From contig CAYFRD010000010.1 of the NCBI GenBank assembly GCA_964345555.1, positions 1 to 44,894 on the forward strand: DNA of 44,894 nucleotides, in the 5' to 3' direction. A program made the position numbers and the translations under genes. Below, in pieces: positions 1 to 7,560 of the stretch; within the stretch, counting starts at the first letter, position 1; the number at the start of each line of letters is the position of its first letter. Source of the stretch: Peptoniphilus_E sp964345555 (GTDB lineage: Bacteria > Bacillota > Clostridia > Tissierellales > Peptoniphilaceae). A model generated the notes under the pieces. It made no database searches, was not told the DNA's origin, and worked only from the letters and a program-made list of their open reading frames with translations.

Positions 1-310
1 GCATAGTTATTTCTGTTCGGTATAAAACTGTCTAAAAAAGAGTTGCCATTCCACTTTATACATTATAGTAATTTATAATTCTTAATTATTTGTATGTTTT
101 TCGTGATAATTAAGAGTAAAACACCGTCTGATTAGCATCAAATAAATCTGTTTTAAAATTATATATTGTAAATTCTTCAAAAAACAAAAGGTTGAAAAAT
201 CAAGGGTGGTTTTATCAATTTAAATTGATGACAAAACTTTGCAAACGATTTCATTTAGACGTTGATTAGATTAATACGGATATAATAGATATTAATAAGG
301 AGGTAAAATT
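1..310. other. Intergenic region upstream of the YjiH gene
   Basis: No gene, tRNA or rRNA is recognisable here. Two dyads are visible. One is a 10-bp inverted repeat (80-89 with 106-115). The other is a perfect 16-bp palindrome, ATCAATTTAAATTGAT, at 214-229. A TATAAT hexamer at 281-286 lies just before the AAGGAGG ribosome binding site and probably belongs to the promoter of the gene at 311, although no good -35 sits 16-18 bases upstream. Confidence 0.5.
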
Positions 311-1618
311 ATGAATAAAGAAAAAGTTAATTACTCATCAAGTGATATCACAAAATTTGTACTCTTTGCAGCATTCGGTATTTTTATGTTTTTCATACCC
401 ATAAGCGTGGGAGAAAAGTCGTCTATACCCATAGACCATATTGTGACTTTGGTCAAGAAGATCCCTAACTACGGACCGATATATGCGGGAACTATAGTAG
501 TAATAGGAGCGGTACTTCCCTTTATAAGAAAGACCTGGAACAAGACCACTACTGATACTATATTTTCTCTTATAAATTTATTAGGTATACCCTTTGTAAT
601 TATGGCAATTTTAAACAAAGGTCCGGAATTTTTAATGGCTAAGGATGTTATCCCTTTTATTTACAACAGCATAGTAGTCACAGTTACCACAGTAGTGCCC
701 ATAGGTTCGGTATTCTTGGCATTCTTGGTAAATTTCGGACTTATGGAGTTTGTAGGTGTATTCATGCAACCTGTAATGAAACCCCTTTGGAAGACACCGG
801 GCAGATCGGCAATAGATGCTGTAGCAAGCTTCGTAGGATCTTATTCGCTGGCACTTTTAATCACAGACAAGGTATATCAAGACGGTAAGTATACCGGCAA
901 AGAAGCTGCAATCATAGCGACGGGATTCTCAACAGTATCTGCTACATTTATGATAGTAGTTGCGAGAACTCTTGACATAATGGATCAATGGCTTTTGTAT
1001 TTTTGGTTGACTTTAGTGATTACATTCTTAGTAACAGCTATTACAGCGAGAATTTATCCCCTGTCTAAAAAACCTGATACTTATTATGAAGGTCAACAAG
1101 GAAGTCCTGAAGAAGTAGTAACGGGCAACAGATTCAACACCGCAGTTGAAGAAGGAATGAGGGCATTTAAAAAGGCTCCCACAGTGGCTCAGTCCATAAA
1201 AGAAAACTTCATAAACGGAATTAATTTGGCTCTGGCTATAGGACCTTCTCTTATGGCTATAGGTACACTGGGAATAGTAATAGCAAATCATACTCCGGTA
1301 TTTGACATCATAGGATATATATTCTATCCTTTCACTATGATTACAGGAGTGCCTGAAGCGTTGCTTGCAGCAAAGGCAATGGCTCTTAGTATAGCTGAAA
1401 TGTTCTTGCCGGCACTGCTTGTACCTGATGCCGATATAATTACAAAATTCTTGATTGCAATAGCATCAGTATCTGAAATACTTTTCTTCTCAGCATCTAT
1501 ACCATGTATGATGGGAACTAAGATTCCTTTGAAGATGTCAGATTATATAATAATTTGGATTGAAAGAGTAATATTGACAATTGTAATTGCAGTACCCATA
1601 CTTCATCTTATATTTTAA
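311..1618 (+). CDS. YjiH family membrane protein (nucleoside-recognition/Gate domain)
   Basis: This is a 435-residue integral membrane protein with a short polar N-terminus and about eight or more hydrophobic segments. The first spans roughly residues 15-32 and the last about 410-435. Overall length and sequence character match the YjiH family, which carries the nucleoside-recognition (Gate) domain also found in spore-maturation and FeoB-like proteins. The transported substrate of this family is not established. The start is supported by AAGGAGG eight bases upstream. The gene stands alone: a TATAAT-like box lies upstream and a strong terminator follows directly. The family call is from recognition of the overall pattern; the function is open. 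Confidence 0.75.
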   Translation: MNKEKVNYSSSDITKFVLFAAFGIFMFFIPISVGEKSSIPIDHIVTLVKKIPNYGPIYAGTIVVIGAVLPFIRKTWNKTTTDTIFSLINLLGIPFVIMAILNKGPEFLMAKDVIPFIYNSIVVTVTTVVPIGSVFLAFLVNFGLMEFVGVFMQPVMKPLWKTPGRSAIDAVASFVGSYSLALLITDKVYQDGKYTGKEAAIIATGFSTVSATFMIVVARTLDIMDQWLLYFWLTLVITFLVTAITARIYPLSKKPDTYYEGQQGSPEEVVTGNRFNTAVEEGMRAFKKAPTVAQSIKENFINGINLALAIGPSLMAIGTLGIVIANHTPVFDIIGYIFYPFTMITGVPEALLAAKAMALSIAEMFLPALLVPDADIITKFLIAIASVSEILFFSASIPCMMGTKIPLKMSDYIIIWIERVILTIVIAVPILHLIF

Positions 1619-1632
1619 TTTAAATACTTATT

Positions 1633-1657
1633 AAGCTCCCTTTTAAGGGAGCTTTTT
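1633..1657 (+). terminator. Intrinsic terminator of the YjiH gene
   Basis: A perfect 10-bp stem AAGCTCCCTT / AAGGGAGCTT with a two-base centre (opening to a larger loop in RNA) runs straight into a T-run. It lies 14 bases after the stop codon. Confidence 0.9.
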
Positions 1658-1689
1658 AGTTGCAAATTTCTTTTAGATTTAATACTTAG

Positions 1690-1718
1690 TTGAAAGAATG
1701 CAAATAAAAGTATAGAAT
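1690..1718 (+). promoter_or_regulatory. Promoter of gltX
   Basis: TTGAAA (1690-1695), a 17-base spacer and TAGAAT (1713-1718) form a good sigma-A type promoter about 50 bases before the gltX ribosome binding site. No T-box leader is visible between promoter and gene. Confidence 0.6.
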
Positions 1719-1771
1719 TTATACATAAAGAAAATTAATCAAAAATGCATCGATATAATTTAGGAGGAACA

Positions 1772-3247
1772 ATGGAAGAAGTAAGAGTTAGATTTGCTCC
1801 CAGTCCGACGGGATTTTTGCACATAGGTGGGCTTAGAACCGCCCTTTATAATTATTTATTCGCTCGTAAAAATGGCGGGAAGTTCATACTTAGAATAGAA
1901 GATACCGACAGAACCAGATTTGTGGAAGGTGCCATTGAGAATTTAATTGATTCATTAAATTGGGCGGGCATTGCACACGGTGAAGGTGTATTTGTAGAAA
2001 ATGGAGAAATCGTACAAAAAGGTGATTTCGGACCGTACATTCAATCGGAAAGACTGGATATTTATAGAAAATATGTAGATGAACTAATTGAAAAGGGTAA
2101 GGCGTATTATTGTTTCTGTTCAAAGGAAAGACTGGACAACTTGAGAGAAGAACAGAGAATTAAAGGGCAGGTGCCCAAGTATGACGGATTTTGCAGAGGA
2201 ATTTCAATAGAAGAAGCTAAGAAAAGAATTGCAGCCGGAGAAGAATACGTTGTAAGGCTTAAACTTCCTAGAAATGAAGACATCGAGTTTCACGATGCAG
2301 TTAGGGGAAGAGTGGTAATAAATTCAGACGAGATGGATGATCAAGTTCTAATGAAATCCGACGGATTCCCCACATACCATTTGGCAGTAGTAGTAGATGA
2401 CCACCTCATGGGCATAACACATGTAGTCAGAGGAGAAGAATGGCTTCCGTCTACGCCTAAGCATGTCTATCTGTATCAAGCCTTCGGTTGGGAAGCTCCT
2501 GAATTCGTTCATCTTCCTACAGTTCTCAATAAAGACAGAAAAAAACTCTCAAAGAGGCAGGGCGATGTATCTGTAGAAGATTTCAGAGAAAAAGGATACT
2601 TGCCCGAAGGTATGATAAACTATCTTGCACTGGTAGGTTGGTCTCCTGAAGATGGAGAGGAAATTTTGAGTCTTGATGAAATGATTGACAAATTCAGCTT
2701 TGAAAGAGTGGGAAAGAGCGGAGGTATTTTTGATGTTGAAAAATTGAATTGGGTTAATGCACACTACATCAAACAGTACTCAACCGAAAAAATTGCTGAA
2801 TTATCTATGAATTCAATGACTGAATCGGGATTGATGACAGAGGAACAAATAAAAGAAAATTGGGACAGATATCTCTACATGGTGGAAACCGTAAAGGAAA
2901 GTTTGAATACTGTAAATGAAGTACCTGAAAAGGTAGATTTTCTATTTGGAGATTTGAAAATAACTGAAGAAGATGCTCTGGAACAAGTAAAATCGGAAAA
3001 TATGACTGTGCTTATTGAAGCCTTTGAAACGGAGCTTAACCAAATCGACGAAGTGAATGAAGAATTTGCTAAGACCGTCATGAAGAAAATTCAAAAGCAA
3101 ACGGGCATCAAGGGCAAAGGACTGTACATGCCTGTCAGAGCTGCAATAACCGGCAATGTCCACGGGCCTGAACTCAGCAATATAATAGAGATTTTAGGTA
3201 AGGAAAATCTTTTAAAAAGACTTGAGAGTGCAAGATCATATATGTAA
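1772..3247 (+). CDS. gltX: Glutamate--tRNA ligase
   Basis: This class I aminoacyl-tRNA synthetase charges tRNA-Glu, and probably also tRNA-Gln, with glutamate in the cytoplasm. The HIGH-like motif is HIGG at residues 17-20, inside the family signature PSPTGFLHIGG. The KMSKS-type motif is KLSKR at residues 258-262. At 491 residues it is full length. An upstream in-frame ATG at 1745 exists, but the start at 1772 has TAGGAGG correctly spaced and gives the canonical N-terminus. GatCAB encoded at 17984-21142 suggests that this enzyme is non-discriminating and that Glu-tRNA(Gln) is amidated afterwards; that is inference. It is monocistronic, between its own promoter and a distant UUCG-loop terminator. 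Confidence 0.95.
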   Translation: MEEVRVRFAPSPTGFLHIGGLRTALYNYLFARKNGGKFILRIEDTDRTRFVEGAIENLIDSLNWAGIAHGEGVFVENGEIVQKGDFGPYIQSERLDIYRKYVDELIEKGKAYYCFCSKERLDNLREEQRIKGQVPKYDGFCRGISIEEAKKRIAAGEEYVVRLKLPRNEDIEFHDAVRGRVVINSDEMDDQVLMKSDGFPTYHLAVVVDDHLMGITHVVRGEEWLPSTPKHVYLYQAFGWEAPEFVHLPTVLNKDRKKLSKRQGDVSVEDFREKGYLPEGMINYLALVGWSPEDGEEILSLDEMIDKFSFERVGKSGGIFDVEKLNWVNAHYIKQYSTEKIAELSMNSMTESGLMTEEQIKENWDRYLYMVETVKESLNTVNEVPEKVDFLFGDLKITEEDALEQVKSENMTVLIEAFETELNQIDEVNEEFAKTVMKKIQKQTGIKGKGLYMPVRAAITGNVHGPELSNIIEILGKENLLKRLESARSYM

Positions 3248-3288
3248 TCTAAATTTAGAGTCTTGAATAAGTATATTTATTGATAATA

Positions 3289-3374
3289 GATAAGTAATTT
3301 AAAACACTTGCTCATTACGAAAATTAAAAACTTCATCGGTTCATGATACTATGCTCATTTTTAAATTACTTATC
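3289..3374. repeat. 86-bp element with 16-bp perfect inverted terminal repeats
   Basis: GATAAGTAATTTAAAA at 3289-3304 is repeated exactly as its reverse complement at 3359-3374, enclosing 54 bases of non-coding sequence. The element lies between the gltX stop codon and a strong terminator. It could be a very long-looped RNA structure or a small non-autonomous (MITE-like) insertion. No target-site duplication is obvious. Confidence 0.5.
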
Positions 3375-3404
3375 TTTCTAAAAGTAGAAATTTGAGATAG
3401 GTTT

Positions 3405-3425
3405 AGACCCTTCGGGGTCTTTTTC
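3405..3425 (+). terminator. Intrinsic terminator with UUCG tetraloop
   Basis: The stem AGACCC/GGGTCT is closed by TTCG and followed by TTTTTC. It probably ends gltX transcription. Its T-run almost abuts the cggR promoter. Confidence 0.9.
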
Positions 3426-3426
3426 A

Positions 3427-3454
3427 TTGACAAATATTCATGCTGTGATATATT
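3427..3454 (+). promoter_or_regulatory. Promoter of the cggR glycolytic operon
   Basis: TTGACA (3427-3432), a 16-base spacer and TATATT (3449-3454) form a near-consensus promoter just downstream of the gltX terminator. Predicted transcription starts near 3461, at the edge of a candidate CggR operator. Confidence 0.65.
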
Positions 3455-3460
3455 TATTTT

Positions 3461-3496
3461 AGGACGAATTGTCTGATTAGTGGGAGCGAAGATGCC
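3461..3496 (+). promoter_or_regulatory. Candidate CggR operator (two imperfect tandem half-sites)
   Basis: The Bacillus CggR operator consists of two tandem GGGAC-N6-TGTC units about 20 bases apart. Here AGGAC...TGTC begins at 3461 and GGGAG-N6-TGCC begins at 3482, 21 bases later, immediately after the -10 box. Mismatches are present, so this is a positional and pattern inference only. Confidence 0.35.
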
Positions 3497-3526
3497 TTGA
3501 TGGGATGAATAGGAAAGAGGAGAAAA

Positions 3527-4546
3527 ATGAATGTTGAATTATTAAGTTCTTTTGTGCCGGAATTTAGAGATATATTCATAAGAAGATACGAAATACTTGA
3601 ATACCTTAACAGAGAAGGCGCAGTAGGCAGAAGAACTCTCTCGCAGAAATTGAAGATTTCCGAAAGAATTATAAGAGATGAAATAGAAAAACTCAAGGAA
3701 ATGAACTATGTTTGTGTGAATTCTTCCGGTGTGAATATAAAAAAAGAAGGCAAGGTAAATCTGAAAAGATTTTCCGAAGTTTACAGGGAACTTAACAACT
3801 TGACCGAACTGGGCAACAGAATCGCTTCTTATCTGGGAATAGAAGAAGTGGTAGTGGTCAAGGGTGATTCATCAAAGGATGACTACGCCTTTACAAATTT
3901 GGGAGCTGCAACTGCTAGGCTTATAAATGTGAGTATGTGTGATGGAGATTATATAGGAGTCACCGGCGGTAAGACGTTGAGTGCTATAGCCGATGCGCTG
4001 TCCGAGAACAAAAGAGAGTTGGATTTGACAATTATTCCTGCCAGGGGAACCTTGGGAAAAAATGTGGAGTATCAAGCCAATTCCGTCGCATCTAAGATTG
4101 CTGAAAGGTTAAATTGCGACTACAGGATATTGCCCGTTCCAGATGCGGCACCGGATAAGGCGATGAACATTTTGCTTGAAAATAAAGATATACACAAGAC
4201 ATATGAAATGCTCAAGGAACTGGACTTGCTCATATTCGGCATAGGCAGAGCAGATGACATGCTGATCAGGAAGTGCGCAGACGACGAGGAGAAAAAAAAG
4301 ATCTTAGAAAAAGGAGCGGTTTCTGAAGTTATCGGTCACTATTTTGATATAAAGGGCAAAGAAGTATATGCATCTCAAAGTGTGGGTATATCCTTGGAGG
4401 ATTTCTCGAATATACCAAGGGTATTCGGAATAGCGGGAGGAGCCGAAAAAGCAGAGGCGATAATTTCCATATCCAAGTTGAGATCGGATATGGTTTTGGT
4501 GATAGATGAAAGTGCAGCAAATTGTATTATAAATACTAGGAGGTAG
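3527..4546 (+). CDS. cggR: Central glycolytic genes regulator (SorC family)
   Basis: This is a 339-residue repressor. The N-terminal winged-helix region (about residues 15-60, including GRRTLSQKLKISERIIRDE) is followed by a SorC-type sugar-phosphate-binding domain with the segments KGDSSKD and GVTGGKTLSAIADAL. In Bacillus, CggR represses the gap operon and is released by fructose-1,6-bisphosphate. Finding this gene directly in front of gap, pgk, tpiA, gpmI and eno makes the assignment firm. AGGAG precedes the ATG at a good distance. The stop codon is two bases from the gap start, so the two are translationally close. Autoregulation is likely because the promoter and candidate operator lie directly upstream. 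Confidence 0.92.
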   Translation: MNVELLSSFVPEFRDIFIRRYEILEYLNREGAVGRRTLSQKLKISERIIRDEIEKLKEMNYVCVNSSGVNIKKEGKVNLKRFSEVYRELNNLTELGNRIASYLGIEEVVVVKGDSSKDDYAFTNLGAATARLINVSMCDGDYIGVTGGKTLSAIADALSENKRELDLTIIPARGTLGKNVEYQANSVASKIAERLNCDYRILPVPDAAPDKAMNILLENKDIHKTYEMLKELDLLIFGIGRADDMLIRKCADDEEKKKILEKGAVSEVIGHYFDIKGKEVYASQSVGISLEDFSNIPRVFGIAGGAEKAEAIISISKLRSDMVLVIDESAANCIINTRR

Positions 4547-4548
4547 AA

Positions 4549-5565
4549 ATGTCGGTTAATGTAGCGATAATGGGATTTGGAAGAATAGGTAGAGATTGTC
4601 TTAGGGCGTGGGCTCTTGAAGAAAATCCGGGGTTTGAAATAACTCACATCTGCAGCAGAAATTTAACTCAAAAGATAAAACCCTTTGCACATCTTTTTAA
4701 ATACGATACCATTTATAGAAAATTTCCCGGAGAAGTAGAAGCTCTTGAAGACGGATTTTTAATAAACGGAAAGAAGATAAAGGCAGTGGATACTTTATCA
4801 CCGGAGGAAATGAATTATGATAAATTGGGAATAGATATAGTAATAGATTCCACCGGAGCCTTCAGAGAAAGAGAAGCGGCTTTGGGACACATAAGAGGAG
4901 GAGCAAAGAAAGTAGTAGTGACAGCACCGGTAAAAGGTGAAGATGTAACCATAGTAATGGGCGTAAATGAAGAAACCTATGACCCCGAAAAACATCAAAT
5001 TATCTCAAATGCATCCTGTACCACCAACTGTCTTGCACCTATAACCAAGGTAATACTTGAAAAATTCGGCATTGAAAGAGGACTTATGACTACAATTCAC
5101 GCCTATACCAATGACCAAAAAATTCACGACGCATTCCACAAGGATTTAAGACGTGCGAGAATGGCGGCGGAAAATATAATCCCGACAACGACGGGAGCGG
5201 CAAAGGCTGTAGGAAAAGTAATTCCTGAAGTAGATGGAATACTTACAGGCATGGCGATGAGAGTGCCCGTCCCCACAGGTTCACTCGTGGATGTAACCTA
5301 TGAAATTTCAAAGGATGCCACTGTAGAAGAGATAAACAAAGCTATAAAGGAAGCATCGGAAGGATCAATGAAGTCCATAATCGAGTATTCTGAAGAGGAT
5401 TTAGTATCTACGGACATAATCGGCAACGACCATTCGGCGATTTTCGACTCAAAACTCACCACGGTCAAGGATAGACTTGTAAAATGTATAGCTTGGTACG
5501 ACAATGAATGGGGATATTCTCAAAGAGTGCTTGACCTTACAAAACTTGTTGCTCAAAAACTTTAA
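4549..5565 (+). CDS. gap: Glyceraldehyde-3-phosphate dehydrogenase, type I
   Basis: This 338-residue enzyme oxidises and phosphorylates glyceraldehyde-3-phosphate to 1,3-bisphosphoglycerate. The catalytic Cys157 lies in SNASCTTNC and His184 in TTIHAYTND. The Rossmann loop is GFGRIGR at the N-terminus. Unusually, the stretch after the second beta-strand reads CSRNLT (residues 35-40) where NAD-specific enzymes carry an Asp. The Leu-Pro pair that normally precedes HKDLRRAR is Ala195-Phe196. These positions are known to set NAD versus NADP preference, so a relaxed or NADP-leaning cofactor use is possible (inference). It is the second gene of the cggR operon, with AGGAGG just before the ATG. Confidence 0.95.
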   Translation: MSVNVAIMGFGRIGRDCLRAWALEENPGFEITHICSRNLTQKIKPFAHLFKYDTIYRKFPGEVEALEDGFLINGKKIKAVDTLSPEEMNYDKLGIDIVIDSTGAFREREAALGHIRGGAKKVVVTAPVKGEDVTIVMGVNEETYDPEKHQIISNASCTTNCLAPITKVILEKFGIERGLMTTIHAYTNDQKIHDAFHKDLRRARMAAENIIPTTTGAAKAVGKVIPEVDGILTGMAMRVPVPTGSLVDVTYEISKDATVEEINKAIKEASEGSMKSIIEYSEEDLVSTDIIGNDHSAIFDSKLTTVKDRLVKCIAWYDNEWGYSQRVLDLTKLVAQKL

Positions 5566-5571
5566 AAAACA

Positions 5572-5597
5572 AAGCGAGAACCTTAGGGTTTTCGCTT
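5572..5597 (+). promoter_or_regulatory. Stem-loop between gap and pgk
   Basis: An 11-bp stem (5572-5582 with 5587-5597, one G-U pair) with loop TTAG fills most of the 50-base gap between gap and pgk. The T-run behind it is weak. It is better read as an mRNA-stabilising, processing or partial-termination element than as a full terminator. Confidence 0.6.
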
Positions 5598-5615
5598 ATT
5601 TATTCGGAGGACTAC

Positions 5616-6803
5616 ATGAAAAAGAATTTAAAAAACTTTGATTTTGAAAATAAAAAAGTGCTCGTAAGAGCTGATTTGAATGTTCCTATGAAGGACGGCA
5701 TAATTTCCAATGATGTAAGGATACGAAAGAGCGTACCGACAATTAAATACATTTTAGATCGAGGAGGCTCCTGCATAATAATCAGCCACTTAGGCAGGCC
5801 CAAGGGCAAGTATGTAGCGGAAATGAGTTTGAAACCTGTCGCTGAAAAATTGCAGGAACTCTTGGGATACGAAGTCAATTTTATCGCCGACAAAAATGTG
5901 GTGTCTGAAGATGTTAAGGAAAGCATAGACACATTAGACGGACAATTCGTAGTGTTACTTGAAAACACCAGATTTAACCCTGAAGAAGAAGCAAACGGAG
6001 AAGAGTTTTCAAAAAAATTGTGCAGTCTTGCAGATATATATGTGAACGATGCCTTTGGAACCAGCCATAGAGCACATGCTTCAAATGTGGGTGTGTCCGA
6101 TTGTCTTCCCTCCGCAGTCGGATTGTTGGTTGAAAAGGAAGTTGACTACTTACACGAAGCGGTCAAGCATCCAAAAAGCCCCTTTATAGTAATACTGGGC
6201 GGCTCAAAGGTCTCAGATAAAATCGGCGTTCTTGAAAACCTGATAGATAAGGCAGATAAGATCATAATATTCGGAGCAATGGCATATACTTTCTTCAAGG
6301 CGAAAGGTTACGAAACAGGTAAATCCTTAGTGGAAGAAGATAAAATCGACGTTGCGAAAAAAATATTGAAAAAAGCGGAAGAAAATTCTGTGGACATAAT
6401 TCTTCCTGAGGATACGGTTGTCGCATCGGAAATAAAATCAGGAGCAGATTATGAAACTGTCGACAGCAAAAATATTCCCGTAGATAAAATGGGAGTCGAC
6501 ATAGGAGAAAAATCCATCAATAGGATAGAAGAAGAGTTGAAGAATGCAAGAACCGTGGTTTGGAACGGACCTGCAGGCATTTTTGAAATAGAGGAATTTT
6601 CAAAAGGAACCTTTGAAGTTGCAAGAATATTGTCTGAACTAAAGGGAGCGGTTACCATTGTAGGAGGCGGAGATTCCGCATCTGCTGTTGAAAAATCAGG
6701 ATATGAAGACAAGATATCCCATATTTCCACAGGAGGAGGAGCAAGTCTCGAAATGCTCGAGGGTAAAGAGCTGCCGGGTATAGCTTGTATAGAGGAGGCA
6801 TAG
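5616..6803 (+). CDS. pgk: Phosphoglycerate kinase
   Basis: This 395-residue cytoplasmic kinase transfers phosphate from 1,3-bisphosphoglycerate to ADP. The N-domain substrate-binding signature is RADLNVPMKDG (about residues 19-29). Further hallmarks are HLGRPKG, ENTRFNPEEE, the nucleotide-binding GGGDSASAVE and the C-terminal STGGGASLEMLEG. Length is standard. CGGAGG is well placed before the ATG. It follows gap after a stem-loop and ends one base before tpiA, so it is clearly part of the glycolytic operon. Confidence 0.96.
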   Translation: MKKNLKNFDFENKKVLVRADLNVPMKDGIISNDVRIRKSVPTIKYILDRGGSCIIISHLGRPKGKYVAEMSLKPVAEKLQELLGYEVNFIADKNVVSEDVKESIDTLDGQFVVLLENTRFNPEEEANGEEFSKKLCSLADIYVNDAFGTSHRAHASNVGVSDCLPSAVGLLVEKEVDYLHEAVKHPKSPFIVILGGSKVSDKIGVLENLIDKADKIIIFGAMAYTFFKAKGYETGKSLVEEDKIDVAKKILKKAEENSVDIILPEDTVVASEIKSGADYETVDSKNIPVDKMGVDIGEKSINRIEEELKNARTVVWNGPAGIFEIEEFSKGTFEVARILSELKGAVTIVGGGDSASAVEKSGYEDKISHISTGGGASLEMLEGKELPGIACIEEA

Positions 6804-6804
6804 T

Positions 6805-7560
6805 ATGAGGAAACCTTTGATTGCAGGAAATTGGAAGATGAACATGACTAAGTTCGAAACCTCTGAAATGCTTAAAAATTTGTTATCAATGAAGCTTTCA
6901 AAAAATGTGGAGAAAATAATTTTTCCTCCTTACACTTCCATTGACATAGCGGTGAACATTTTAAAATCTTCAGATATTCAAGTAGGAGCACAAAATTTGT
7001 CGGAATTTGAAGAAGGAGCTTACACGGGAGAAATTTCCGCAAAGATGATCGTTGATTTAAAAGCAACTCACGTAATAATCGGACACTCTGAGAGAAGAAC
7101 TCTTTTTTCAGAAGATGATAAAAAAATAAATAACAAGGTAAAAACAGCTTTAAAAGAAGGTTTAAAAGTAATATTATGCTTTGGGGAACCGCAAGAGATA
7201 AGGGATGCTCAGGAGCAAGAATCTTATGTAAAGGAGCAACTCCAAAAATCTCTTGAAGATGTGCAGATAAATGCGGAAAACTTAGTCATCGCCTATGAAC
7301 CCATTTGGGCGATAGGCACGGGTAATACATGCGATCCCCGTGATGCTGAGGCGATGTGTAAATTCATTAGATGCATTATTGCAGAACTTTCAGATAAAGA
7401 AATTGCCGATAAAACGAGGATACTCTACGGCGGTTCGGTAAAACCGGACAACATAAAGGAAATAATTGATAGAGAAAATATAGACGGAGTTCTAGTGGGA
7501 GGTGCTTCACTTAAAAGTGAAGACTTCAGTAAGATAATAAATTTTGAGGTAGAAAAATGA
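6805..7560 (+). CDS. tpiA: Triosephosphate isomerase
   Basis: This 251-residue TIM barrel interconverts dihydroxyacetone phosphate and glyceraldehyde-3-phosphate. Catalytic residues are in place: Lys11 (GNWKMN), His94 (IIGHSERR) and Glu165 (AYEPIWAIGTG). The phosphate-binding loops YGGSVKP and GVLVGGAS are also present. The start has GAGGAGG upstream, inside the end of pgk. Its last four bases overlap the start of gpmI (ATGA), indicating translational coupling. Confidence 0.96.
   Translation: MRKPLIAGNWKMNMTKFETSEMLKNLLSMKLSKNVEKIIFPPYTSIDIAVNILKSSDIQVGAQNLSEFEEGAYTGEISAKMIVDLKATHVIIGHSERRTLFSEDDKKINNKVKTALKEGLKVILCFGEPQEIRDAQEQESYVKEQLQKSLEDVQINAENLVIAYEPIWAIGTGNTCDPRDAEAMCKFIRCIIAELSDKEIADKTRILYGGSVKPDNIKEIIDRENIDGVLVGGASLKSEDFSKIINFEVEK

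Noticed and set aside
1745..1771. Upstream ATG for gltX
   Set aside because: It lacks a ribosome site and would add nine residues before the canonical N-terminus; the ATG at 1772 has TAGGAGG.
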